From contig JACCYK010000236.1 in NCBI GenBank assembly GCA_013696525.1, positions 1 to 16,232 of the forward strand: a stretch of DNA of 16,232 bases, given 5' to 3'. The stretch is from Chloroflexia bacterium. Its GTDB lineage: Bacteria; Chloroflexota; Chloroflexia; Thermomicrobiales; UBA6265. The notes beneath the pieces are model-generated. The model saw only the letters and a list, made by a program, of their open reading frames with translations. It was not told the origin of the DNA and ran no database searches. A program made the translations under genes and the position numbers. Below, in pieces: positions 6,720 to 13,340 of the stretch. Within the stretch, counting starts at the first letter, position 1. The number at the start of each line of letters is the position of its first letter.

Positions 6720-7786
6720 GCAACCCGACGACCGATTCGAAGATGTACCAGACCATGCACCGCCAACCGGACGACCTGCGCCGGGTCCTCGGCGATGCGG
6801 GCTGGGGCCAGGCCGGCGCGGCGGCGGGGCTCATTGCCGCCGCTGACCGTGTCTTTGTCATCGGCATCGGTACCAGCTATCACGCCGCCCTCGCCGGCGC
6901 CTGGCTGTTGCGCGCCGCCGGGCTCGATGCCCGGGCGGTCTCCTCCTTCGACTTCGCCCTCTACCCGGAGAGTTATCCGCTCCGGGCCGATGATGCCGTC
7001 GTCATCATGGCCCACACCGGGGTGAAACAGTATTCGGCGGCCTCGCTGGCCCGCGCGAGCGAGGCGGGAGCCACGATCATCTCCGTTGGCAGCCTGACGG
7101 CGGAGCATCCCGGCTCGCAACGTGTCCTGCGCACGGTCGAGCGGGAGCAATCCGCCGCCTACACCTCGTCCCACCTGACGGCAATGACGGTCCTCGCCCA
7201 AGTCGCCACCGCCCTCGGCGAGCGGAGCGGCAACGCTCAGGTGAGCCAGTGGCGGGATGCCCTGACCGCGCTGCCCGATCAGGTCGCAACGGTCCTGGCG
7301 CGGGAAAGCGAGATTGAGCCGGTGGCACGATTGGCGGTCCGCGGCCAAGTCTACGCCGCCGCCGCCGGGCCGAACGAGGCCACCGCCCTGGAGCTGGTGA
7401 TCAAGGCCCGCGAGGCCGCCTACGGCCGCGTCGATGCCCTGGCGGTCGAGCAGTTCCTGCATGGGCCGATGGTGGCGGTCAACGCCGGCGACCTCGCCGT
7501 GCTGGTGAACGTCGCTGGCGCCGGCGCCTCCCGCGTGGCCGAGGTCGCCGCCGTCCTGGCGGCGATGGGAGCGCGGCTCTGGCTCGTGGGCGACGCGGCG
7601 CCGGGCGCGCCGGAGGCAACCGTGTTCAGCCTCCCCTCCTTGCCGGAGGACCTTTCGCCACTGCTGGCGGTCGTCCCCATGCAGATCCTGGCGTACCAGA
7701 TGGCGGTGCGCAACGGCACCCACCCCGACACCTTCCGCCGCGATGACCCACGGTACAAGGATGCGTTCGGCCTGCTGAAACTTTAG
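6716..7786 (+). CDS. Double-SIS-domain protein, GlmS-isomerase-like sugar-phosphate enzyme
   Basis: A 356-residue protein like the isomerase half of GlmS, without the glutaminase half. The first SIS domain carries VIGIGTSYHAALAGAWLL (48-65), close to the GlmS sugar-phosphate site. The second SIS domain contains VEQFLHGPMVAV (244-255), and the C-terminal MQILAYQMAVRNGTHPD (322-338) is also family-like. Two key loops differ: the SQSGET phosphate loop reads AHTGVK (99-104), and the GELKHGP loop reads EQFLHGP, with Gln where GlmS has its catalytic Glu. It is therefore probably a deaminase, deglycase (FrlB/AgaS-like) or other aldose-ketose enzyme rather than a glucosamine-phosphate synthase. The start is a GTG at 6716, preceded by GAGGAGG at 8 nt and overlapping the EamA stop by four bases, so the two are coupled. 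Frame upstream of 6716 is a shadow of EamA. Confidence 0.87.
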   Translation: MSNPTTDSKMYQTMHRQPDDLRRVLGDAGWGQAGAAAGLIAAADRVFVIGIGTSYHAALAGAWLLRAAGLDARAVSSFDFALYPESYPLRADDAVVIMAHTGVKQYSAASLARASEAGATIISVGSLTAEHPGSQRVLRTVEREQSAAYTSSHLTAMTVLAQVATALGERSGNAQVSQWRDALTALPDQVATVLARESEIEPVARLAVRGQVYAAAAGPNEATALELVIKAREAAYGRVDALAVEQFLHGPMVAVNAGDLAVLVNVAGAGASRVAEVAAVLAAMGARLWLVGDAAPGAPEATVFSLPSLPEDLSPLLAVVPMQILAYQMAVRNGTHPDTFRRDDPRYKDAFGLLKL

Positions 7787-7800
7787 GCAAAAGGGATCAG

Positions 7801-8727
7801 ATGCCGACTTCCTCGCCGCGCCTGACAACCTACGACTCGGCGGTTGCCTTCCGGCATCGCGCCGAGCCCTTCCTCCTGCGGCACGAGGCCGCCAACAACC
7901 TCATGCTCGGCCTGATCGATACCCTGATCGCCACGCCGCGGCATTACCCGCTGCCACCCTATCTGGCAACCGTGGACGACGGCGGTGAGGTCGTTGCCGC
8001 CTTCATGCGGACGCCGCCGTACAACTTGCTGCTTTCGACCAGCGAGGTTCCGGCCGCGCTCGACCTCGTCGCCGCCGGCCTGGCCAAAGCCGGTGCCACG
8101 CTCCCCGGCGTCACCGGTCCCACCCGCTTGAGCCGGCGATTTGGCGAGCTGTGGCAGCAACGGACCGTCCTCCAGGCCGGCGTTGGCCTCTCCCTGCGCA
8201 TCTTCGCCTTGCGCCAGGTCAAGCCGGTCCCCGTCACCCCCGGCCGGCTCCGCCGCACCACCCGGCTCGATCGCGAGTCGATCATCGCCTGGTACACCGC
8301 CTTCGCCGTCGAGGCTGACCTGCATGCCGATCGTGAGCGCATCGTCCACGGCGCCGACACCCGGCTCGACAGCGAGCAGGGCGGCTTCTGGTTCTGGGAA
8401 GTCGCTGGCGAACCGGTGACGCTGGCCGGCGCCACCGGCCCCACCCCGCACGGGATCAGGATCGGCCCGGTCTACACGCCGCCCGAGCACCGCCGGCACG
8501 GCTACGCCACGGCGGCGACGGCGGCCCTCAGCCAGCTGATGCTCGATGCCGGCCGCGCGTTCTGCTTCCTCTACACCGACCGCGCCAACCCAACCTCGAA
8601 CCACATCTACCAGGCCATCGGCTACGAAGCGGTCCGCGACGTCGACGACGTCGAGTTTCACGAGGAGTGGCCCGATTCCCGCGGGCCCGCGCCGTTGCCA
8701 CCGGCACAGACAGCGTCGATCGGGTGA
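7801..8727 (+). CDS. GNAT-family N-acetyltransferase with an extra N-terminal domain
   Basis: A 308-residue protein whose C-terminal half is a GNAT acetyltransferase, which moves an acetyl group from acetyl-CoA to an amine. The acetyl-CoA loop is seen at IGPVYTPPEHRRHGYATA (221-238), with the core R/Q-x-x-G-x-A as RRHGYA. The later NPTSNHIYQAIGY (263-275) is the usual final GNAT strand and helix. Residues 1-140 are a further domain with the motif NNLMLGLI (32-39), as in other two-part GNAT proteins of about 300 residues. The ATG at 7801 follows the SIS stop by 14 bp with AAAGGGAT upstream, so it belongs to the same operon. An amine-acetylating step beside a SIS sugar enzyme would fit amino-sugar or amine chemistry. 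The true acceptor is unknown. Confidence 0.87.
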   Translation: MPTSSPRLTTYDSAVAFRHRAEPFLLRHEAANNLMLGLIDTLIATPRHYPLPPYLATVDDGGEVVAAFMRTPPYNLLLSTSEVPAALDLVAAGLAKAGATLPGVTGPTRLSRRFGELWQQRTVLQAGVGLSLRIFALRQVKPVPVTPGRLRRTTRLDRESIIAWYTAFAVEADLHADRERIVHGADTRLDSEQGGFWFWEVAGEPVTLAGATGPTPHGIRIGPVYTPPEHRRHGYATAATAALSQLMLDAGRAFCFLYTDRANPTSNHIYQAIGYEAVRDVDDVEFHEEWPDSRGPAPLPPAQTASIG

Positions 8728-8728
8728 A

Positions 8729-8747
8729 CTCCGGATTGGCGTCGGAG
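8729..8747. terminator. Weak hairpin between converging GNAT and toxin genes
   Basis: The 21-bp gap between the GNAT stop (8727) and the toxin stop (8749) is almost filled by CTCCG at 8729-8733 and CGGAG at 8743-8747, a 5-bp stem with a 9-nt loop. A hairpin between two convergent genes could stop transcription both ways. There is no T-run on either side, so the call is tentative. Confidence 0.25.
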
Positions 8748-8748
8748 C

Positions 8749-9093
8749 CTATCTGCCCTGCAGCCCGAGCTGGCGTCGAATGGCACCCTCAACCTCGGCC
8801 ATGTCCTCGGCGGTCAGCCTCCCCAGTCGATCACCAAGCCGTTCCTTGGTCGCGGTGGTGATCTGATCAGCCATCGCCTTGCTTGTCGAGCCACCGAGGT
8901 GGACCAGCGCCTCGCTGGCGAAGACGCGACTGATGTTCGACGTCATTGGCACCACTTGGACGCGGTTGAGCAACCGATTCGCGATGTCGCTGCTGATGTT
9001 AATCGCGGGACGGACTTTCCTCACTTCACCGCCGCGGCTCCTTGAGAAATCGACCCAATGCACCGCGCCACGCTGATATGCACGATCAGTCAC
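8749..9093 (-). CDS. MazF/PemK-like toxin, probable mRNA endonuclease
   Basis: A 114-residue protein of the MazF/PemK family; known members cut messenger RNA as dimers with an SH3-like fold. Family marks in order are RGAVHWVDF (8-16), VRKVRPAINIS (24-34) with the conserved RPA core, VQVVPMTSN (45-53), and the closing stretch DQITTATKERLGDRLGRLT (76-94), where family members have D-Q-I/V and the K-x-R-L pattern. The length is normal. The start is a GTG at 9091-9093 that shares GTGA with the antitoxin stop, so toxin follows antitoxin in one translationally coupled unit. This is the usual order for such pairs. It converges with the GNAT gene 21 bp away. No sign of truncation; likely a working toxin. 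Confidence 0.88.
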   Translation of the reverse strand: MTDRAYQRGAVHWVDFSRSRGGEVRKVRPAINISSDIANRLLNRVQVVPMTSNISRVFASEALVHLGGSTSKAMADQITTATKERLGDRLGRLTAEDMAEVEGAIRRQLGLQGR

Positions 9094-9320
9094 GAGGATG
9101 CGTCAGCGATCAATCCATCCGCCCATTCGGCTGCTTCACGCTCGCGATCTTCATCCGCGGCCATCTCCCGATAGTCGGCCTCTAAATCGTCCGCGTTGAA
9201 CGTGAAGAGGTGCGGACGGACCAACTTCTCGATGAAGCTGCTGATCTCGTCCTGGCCCACTTGCTCATGTAACTCCCGGTAGACAGCCTCGTCCAGTGTG
9301 ATCGTGAGCGTTCGCTGCAT
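9090..9320 (-). CDS. MazE-like ribbon-helix-helix antitoxin
   Basis: A 76-residue antitoxin paired with the MazF-like toxin. The N-terminal part MQRTLTITLDEAVYRELHEQ (1-20) is a ribbon-helix-helix DNA-binding strand and helix, continued by ISSFIEKLVRPHL. The C-terminal part is strongly acidic (LEADYREMAADEDREREAAE, from about residue 48), as expected for the toxin-wrapping tail. The ATG at 9318-9320 is chosen because the family start TITL lies just after it and GGTGG lies about 10 nt upstream. A longer reading to 9449 only adds arginine- and serine-rich residues over the promoter and the end of the neighbouring gene. The pair most likely represses its own promoter through this protein. Confidence 0.87.
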   Translation of the reverse strand: MQRTLTITLDEAVYRELHEQVGQDEISSFIEKLVRPHLFTFNADDLEADYREMAADEDREREAAEWADGLIADASS

Positions 9321-9363
9321 GACAATTTCCCACCTGGCGTCGACCGATGAGACGTGCCCACTC

Positions 9364-9369
9364 AGTATA
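9364..9369 (-). promoter_or_regulatory. Candidate -10 element for the toxin-antitoxin pair
   Basis: TATACT (complement of 9364-9369) lies 44 bp before the antitoxin ATG on the minus strand, in the 79-bp gap after the preceding gene. It matches the -10 consensus at five of six positions. No good -35 was found at the right distance, so the promoter may be weak or activator-dependent, or may rely on the -10 region. Confidence 0.4.
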
Positions 9370-9399
9370 GCGGTCGAACGCCCGCGGCTCGGCCTCGAG

Positions 9400-10193
9400 C
9401 TAAATGTCCGGCAGGATCGAGTATTGCGGGATCCAGACGAGTTGGGCATCGACCAGGAAATGCACGACGAAGACTGGCCACATCGAGCCAGAACGCCGGT
9501 AGAGCCAGTAGTAGGCGCCGGTCAACCCGAGGTTGAGCGGAATGCTGAATCGGGTCAGCTCGGTCGGTTCGGCGATCGGCAGGAATTTCGCCCAAAACAA
9601 CGCGTGGATCAAGCCGGCCAGCACCAATAGCAGGAGCACCCCGAGCCCGACCCAGCGCCGTGGGCCATCACGCCACCGGTCACGCCAGGCGTCCAGCACG
9701 TAGAACCACGACAACTGCTCGAACGCGGCGTTGAGGCCCCCCAGACCACGAGCGTTGCCACCACCGCGCCGAGCGGTGCCCCGGCCCGCGGCAGCGCCTC
9801 GATATTGATCGCCGCAATCGCCGCCGGCAGGAGCAGGCTGGGGAGGAAGATCAGCCATGGCCAGCGCCCCGGCCAGTGATAGTCGAGCCGGCCGCGCCGC
9901 CACCGAACCACCCAGACACAACAGACGAGGTAATAGAGCATGAGGCTGGCGAGCGCGCCGCCGGTGCGGTCAAACAAGCTCGCGGTCGCGAACGGCAGCC
10001 CGATCGCGATGACGGTCGCCAGCGCCAGGTCCAGATTGGTTGGCTGGAAGCCGTTGCCACCTGAACCGAGACCCTGGCGTCCGTTGCCAGCCGGAGCGGC
10101 GGCTTGGCTGACCAGACCCAATTCGTGTCCCTGGCGGCGCCCCAGTTCGTCAAGACGTTGTGGCGATCGCGCCGATCGTCGCCGCTCACTCAC
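9400..10193 (-). pseudogene. Frameshifted membrane protein, degenerate CPBP (CAAX protease-like) family
   Basis: Two overlapping minus-strand frames together make one membrane protein of about 264 residues. The first (from 10193) holds three hydrophobic segments and runs well to VATLVVWG. The second frame then continues GLNAAFEQLSWFYVLDAW and carries more segments, HALFWAKFL and HFLVDAQLVW, to a TAG at 9400. The switch falls in a run of six C at 9737-9742 (G on the coding strand); seven would join the frames exactly. The layout recalls CPBP intramembrane proteases, where EExxxR, FxxxH and HxxxD/N hold the metal. Here EExxxR is not kept (EQLSWF), while H-x-x-x-D is. The gene starts with GTG overlapping the PLP-enzyme stop by four bases. 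It may be a decaying gene or a one-base sequencing error. Confidence 0.65.
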
Positions 10194-11287
10194 GCGGCCT
10201 TGCCCCGGCCCGCCACCGGCCAGACCGCGATCACGACGCCGTTGCGCGCCACGTACAAGTCGTCGTGCAGATGCACCGTATGGTCATGATAGGCGATCTC
10301 CAAATCGAGGCGATCGCCCACCTTCAGCGGGCTCGGCCGGTCCAGCTCGATCCGGCCATGCTCGGCCGACAGCGTGACCCGCACCACCCCCTCGACGCCC
10401 AGCGGCACCGGGCTATGCAGGTTGGGATCGGTCGATTTGCGGCCGGCATCGACGATGATCCGGTCCGGCGTTGGCCGGCTCGTTACCTGGACCATCAGGG
10501 CTAAGGCCCGCTCGACCGGCGCCCCCAGGCCCCGGTAGAACGAGTCGCCCAGCGTCGCCCCGCCCGCCTGCACCTCGGTCACACCCGACAGACCGCCCGT
10601 TGTGAGATAGGTGCCGCTGCCGCCACAGGAGACGATCTCGACCGGCATCCCCGCCTCGCGGCAGGCGTCGGCGCTTCGCGTCAGGCGCTCGACCGCCGCC
10701 GTCACCTCCTGCCGCCGCGCCTCGCTGTCGGCGATGCTCAGGGCGTGCCCTTCCCAGGCCATCACCCCGGCGAACCGCAGGTTCGGGCAGGCGACGATCT
10801 CCCGCGCCAGCTCCACCACCGGATCGCCCGGCGCCACGCCGGCCCGCTGCATCCCGGTATCGACCTCGATCACCACCGGCAGGCGCACCCCGCGCTCGTG
10901 GGCGGCCGCATCCAACTCATGTACGTTGCCGATGCTGTCAACCGCGACGATGACCTCGGCCCCCGAGCCAGCCGCCAGCGCCGCCAGCCGCCGGGTCTTG
11001 AGCGGGCCCACCACCTGATTGGCGATAAGGATGCTTCGCACCCCGGCCGCGGCCATCACCTCGGCCTCACCCAGCTTGGCGCAGGTGACGCCGATCGCCC
11101 CCGCCTCCAGTTGGCGGTGCGCGATGGCGGGGCATTTGTGCCCTTTGGCGTGGGGCCGCCAGGCAACCCCCCGCGCCGTCAGCTCGCCCGCCACCGCCGC
11201 GATGTTACGATCCATCGCGTCAAGGTCGATCACGAGCGCCGGCGTATCAATCTCCGCCAGTGGCAGACCCACCGCCGTCATTGCCAT
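10190..11287 (-). CDS. D-threonine aldolase / D-serine dehydratase-like PLP enzyme (DSD1 family, alanine racemase fold)
   Basis: A 365-residue fold-type III PLP enzyme acting on D-amino or hydroxy amino acids. The alanine-racemase-type barrel opens DTPALVIDLDAMDRNI (14-29). The PLP lysine is expected in RPHAKGHK (44-51), probably Lys48. VIEVDTGMQRAGV and the glycine-rich SCGGSGTYLTTGG phosphate-binding loop follow. The C-terminal beta domain has VDAGRKSTDPN and AYHDHTVHLHDDLYVARNG, where DSD1 enzymes bind a metal. An H-x-H arrangement stands where known members have H-x-C or H-x-D. Start: the ATG at 11285-11287, after a run of nine G that may act as the ribosome site. A GTG at 11323 has none. 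Its stop overlaps the next gene. A D-amino-acid lyase or dehydratase is likely; the exact reaction is open. Confidence 0.87.
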   Translation of the reverse strand: MAMTAVGLPLAEIDTPALVIDLDAMDRNIAAVAGELTARGVAWRPHAKGHKCPAIAHRQLEAGAIGVTCAKLGEAEVMAAAGVRSILIANQVVGPLKTRRLAALAAGSGAEVIVAVDSIGNVHELDAAAHERGVRLPVVIEVDTGMQRAGVAPGDPVVELAREIVACPNLRFAGVMAWEGHALSIADSEARRQEVTAAVERLTRSADACREAGMPVEIVSCGGSGTYLTTGGLSGVTEVQAGGATLGDSFYRGLGAPVERALALMVQVTSRPTPDRIIVDAGRKSTDPNLHSPVPLGVEGVVRVTLSAEHGRIELDRPSPLKVGDRLDLEIAYHDHTVHLHDDLYVARNGVVIAVWPVAGRGKAA

Positions 11288-11332
11288 TCGTCCCCCCCCC
11301 AGCTCGTCACGTTTGCTCCTCACGCCGGGTAG

Positions 11333-11338
11333 CGTATA
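11333..11338 (-). promoter_or_regulatory. Weak -10 candidate for the PLP-enzyme gene
   Basis: TATACG (complement of 11333-11338) lies 45 bp upstream of the ATG at 11287 in the 91-bp gap after the DUF541 gene. A poor -35-like TTTTGC lies 17 bp further up. It suggests the enzyme could be transcribed apart from the secreted protein gene, but the match is weak. Confidence 0.28.
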
Positions 11339-11378
11339 TGGGGATCAAGAATGACGCAAAACGATGACCGGCGCGGCG

Positions 11379-12275
11379 CTATTGACGCGCCAGCTCGAAC
11401 TCGTAGGTCATTGACAACTGGACCACGACGCGGGCCTCGGCCGGCGCCAGGCCGTTGAACGGCGGCGTGTTGAAGCCGGGCGATGGGCCGTACAGCCCAT
11501 ACGCCATATCAGGCGTCGGCGGGCAACTGGTACCGCCTTGCGGCAGCGACGTGCCGAAATCGTTGACCTGGACCGGCACTCCGACCGATGCGCCAATATG
11601 CGGTGCCAGCGCCTCGGCCCGCGCGCGAGCGTCGTCGAAGGCGGCTTGCCGGGCGGCATCCAGGAGCGAACCGCAATCGGCCACGTTGTACTCGACGCCG
11701 GCCGACTGCAGCGCCAGGACGCCCAAGGCGCTCGAGTTCGCGGCCTCGACGATGGCGTTCACCCGCGCCAAGGTTGGGTCCGGCAGCAGGATCTCGACCA
11801 GGCCATACCCGGGGGCGCCGGGGCCATAGAAGCCGCCGATCGCGGGACCGGTCTGGACCGTGATCGCATCCTCCGGGGCACCGGCATCGATCACCGCCAG
11901 GATCACCGGCGCCAGGTCCTCCTCGGTCAACACGACCGGGCCAAAGACGTCGCTGACCGAAGGAATCTGGCTCTGCTCCGCCACCGGCGTGCTCTGGAGC
12001 ATCTCGTTTTGCGCCTCGATCGCCGCCTCCGACATCGGCATGTCGCCCCGCCCGATATCGCCGTAGGTGGCGATCAGGAACTGGATGCGGGCGGTTTCGG
12101 CCGGGGCGGTGGCGACGCCGGTGCCAGTCACCACAATGGTGCGGACATCGTCGGGCAGTGGCTGCGCCGCTGCCGGCGCGATCGCCGTGCCGGCGACAAG
12201 CGCCAGCAACATACTCCCAATCGTCAAGCGCCCGAACAACACGGCCGGCGCCAGCGAGCGACACGTTCGTGCCAT
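11379..12275 (-). CDS. Secreted SIMPL-domain (DUF541) protein
   Basis: A 298-residue exported protein. Residues 1-37 form a signal peptide: basic start, hydrophobic core GSMLLALVAGTAIA, and a likely cut after APAAA. The mature protein begins with DVRTIVVTGTGVATAPAETA (43-62), the hallmark first strand of SIMPL/DUF541 proteins. It continues with a long helix DDARARAEALAPHIGASVGV and the final strands ARVVVQLSMTYEFEL. Members such as the oxidative-stress protein YggE are periplasmic or surface proteins of unclear molecular role. The ATG at 12273-12275 has a very strong ribosome site, AGGAGGTGAG, 5 nt upstream. It is divergent from the BKACE gene, with a 129-bp shared control region that shows no convincing promoter. 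Family is sure, function is not. Confidence 0.88.
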   Translation of the reverse strand: MARTCRSLAPAVLFGRLTIGSMLLALVAGTAIAPAAAQPLPDDVRTIVVTGTGVATAPAETARIQFLIATYGDIGRGDMPMSEAAIEAQNEMLQSTPVAEQSQIPSVSDVFGPVVLTEEDLAPVILAVIDAGAPEDAITVQTGPAIGGFYGPGAPGYGLVEILLPDPTLARVNAIVEAANSSALGVLALQSAGVEYNVADCGSLLDAARQAAFDDARARAEALAPHIGASVGVPVQVNDFGTSLPQGGTSCPPTPDMAYGLYGPSPGFNTPPFNGLAPAEARVVVQLSMTYEFELARQ

Positions 12276-12404
12276 GAGACCTCACCTCCTCGGACGACTA
12301 CGTCGATCGTCAAGCGGCCACCAGATGTCCCAGTATCCCACGCCGGGCCCATCGGGTAAGATGCATCGCATGATACCGACGGCGCGACGGAGGAGAAGGA
12401 CCCG

Positions 12405-13340
12405 ATGGCCGCGGCCGCTCGCAAGGTGATTATCTCGTGCGCCATCACCGGCGCCATCCACATCCCCTCGCAGACACCCTACCTGCCGATCACGCCGGAC
12501 CAGATCGCGGAGTCGGCGATCGGCGCCGCCGAAGCCGGGGCCGCCATCCTCCACCTCCACGCCCGGACCCCGGAGAATGGCTACCCGACGCCCGACCCCT
12601 CCGTGTTCGCCCAATTCTTGCCGCGAATCAAAGCCAACACCGGCGCCATCATCAATATCACCACCGGCGGCGCCCATCACATGACGATCGAGGAGCGGCT
12701 GGCCGGCCCGCTCGCCATGCAACCCGAGATGTGCTCGCTCAACCTGGGCTCGATGAACTTCGGGCTCTATCCGATGATGTCCAGGATCAAGGAGTACCAG
12801 CACGACTGGGAGAAAGACTACCTGGAACGCTCCAGCGGCACCATTTTTCGCAACACCTTCGCCGACATCGAATCAATCGTGACCCGGCTCGGCGCCCACG
12901 GCACCCGCTTCGAGTTCGAGTGCTACGACGTCGGCCACCTCTACAACTTGGCCCACATGCTCGATCGCGGCGTGGTGGAGCCACCCCTCTTCGTCCAGAC
13001 CATTTTCGGCATCCTCGGCGGCGTCGGCACCGATGTCGAAGACCTCCTCCACATGAAGCGGACCGCCGACCGCCTCTTTGGCGACGCCTATCTCTGGTCG
13101 ATCCTCGGCGCCGGCCGCCACCAGATCAACCTGACCACGATGGGCGCCATCATGGGCGGCAACGTCCGCACCGGCCTCGAAGACAACATCTACATCGGCA
13201 AGGGCGAGCTGGCCAAATCGAACGCCGACCTGGTGGCGAAAATGGTCCGCATCCTGGGCGAGCTGTCGCTGGCGCCCGCCACCCCGGACGAAACCCGGGC
13301 CCTGCTCAAGCTCAAAGGCAGCGATCAGGTCGCGTTCTAG
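12405..13340 (+). CDS. Beta-keto acid cleavage enzyme (BKACE, DUF849; Kce-like)
   Basis: A 311-residue zinc TIM-barrel enzyme. The family condenses a beta-keto acid with acetyl-CoA and cleaves it to acetoacetate and a CoA ester; Kce does this on 3-keto-5-aminohexanoate in lysine fermentation. Motifs seen are the first strand VIISCAITGAIH (8-19), the zinc pair HLHAR (His50, His52) with ENGYPTPD after it, INITTGG (83-89), FEFECYDVGHL (169-179), and GGNVRTGLEDN (251-261), whose Glu259 is the expected third ligand. An insert near 125-150 (YQHDWEKDYLERS) makes it somewhat longer than Kce. The ATG at 12405 follows GGAGGAGAAGG. No other lysine-fermentation genes are nearby, so the substrate is likely another beta-keto acid such as a carnitine or amino-acid product. 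Its last 29 bp overlap the converging GH15 gene. Confidence 0.9.
   Translation: MAAAARKVIISCAITGAIHIPSQTPYLPITPDQIAESAIGAAEAGAAILHLHARTPENGYPTPDPSVFAQFLPRIKANTGAIINITTGGAHHMTIEERLAGPLAMQPEMCSLNLGSMNFGLYPMMSRIKEYQHDWEKDYLERSSGTIFRNTFADIESIVTRLGAHGTRFEFECYDVGHLYNLAHMLDRGVVEPPLFVQTIFGILGGVGTDVEDLLHMKRTADRLFGDAYLWSILGAGRHQINLTTMGAIMGGNVRTGLEDNIYIGKGELAKSNADLVAKMVRILGELSLAPATPDETRALLKLKGSDQVAF

Noticed and set aside
6554..8661. Long minus-strand open frames opposite the SIS and GNAT genes.
   Set aside because: Low-complexity compositions with no motif, opposite two well-supported genes with good ribosome sites.
11538..12359. A 273-codon plus-strand frame opposite the DUF541 gene.
   Set aside because: Arginine-, aspartate- and histidine-rich shadow of a gene that has a signal peptide and family motifs on the other strand.
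12276..12404. Possible promoters between the DUF541 and BKACE genes (TAAGAT at 12356-12361 on plus, GATACT on minus).
   Set aside because: No acceptable -35 element at the right spacing for either; the matches are at chance level.
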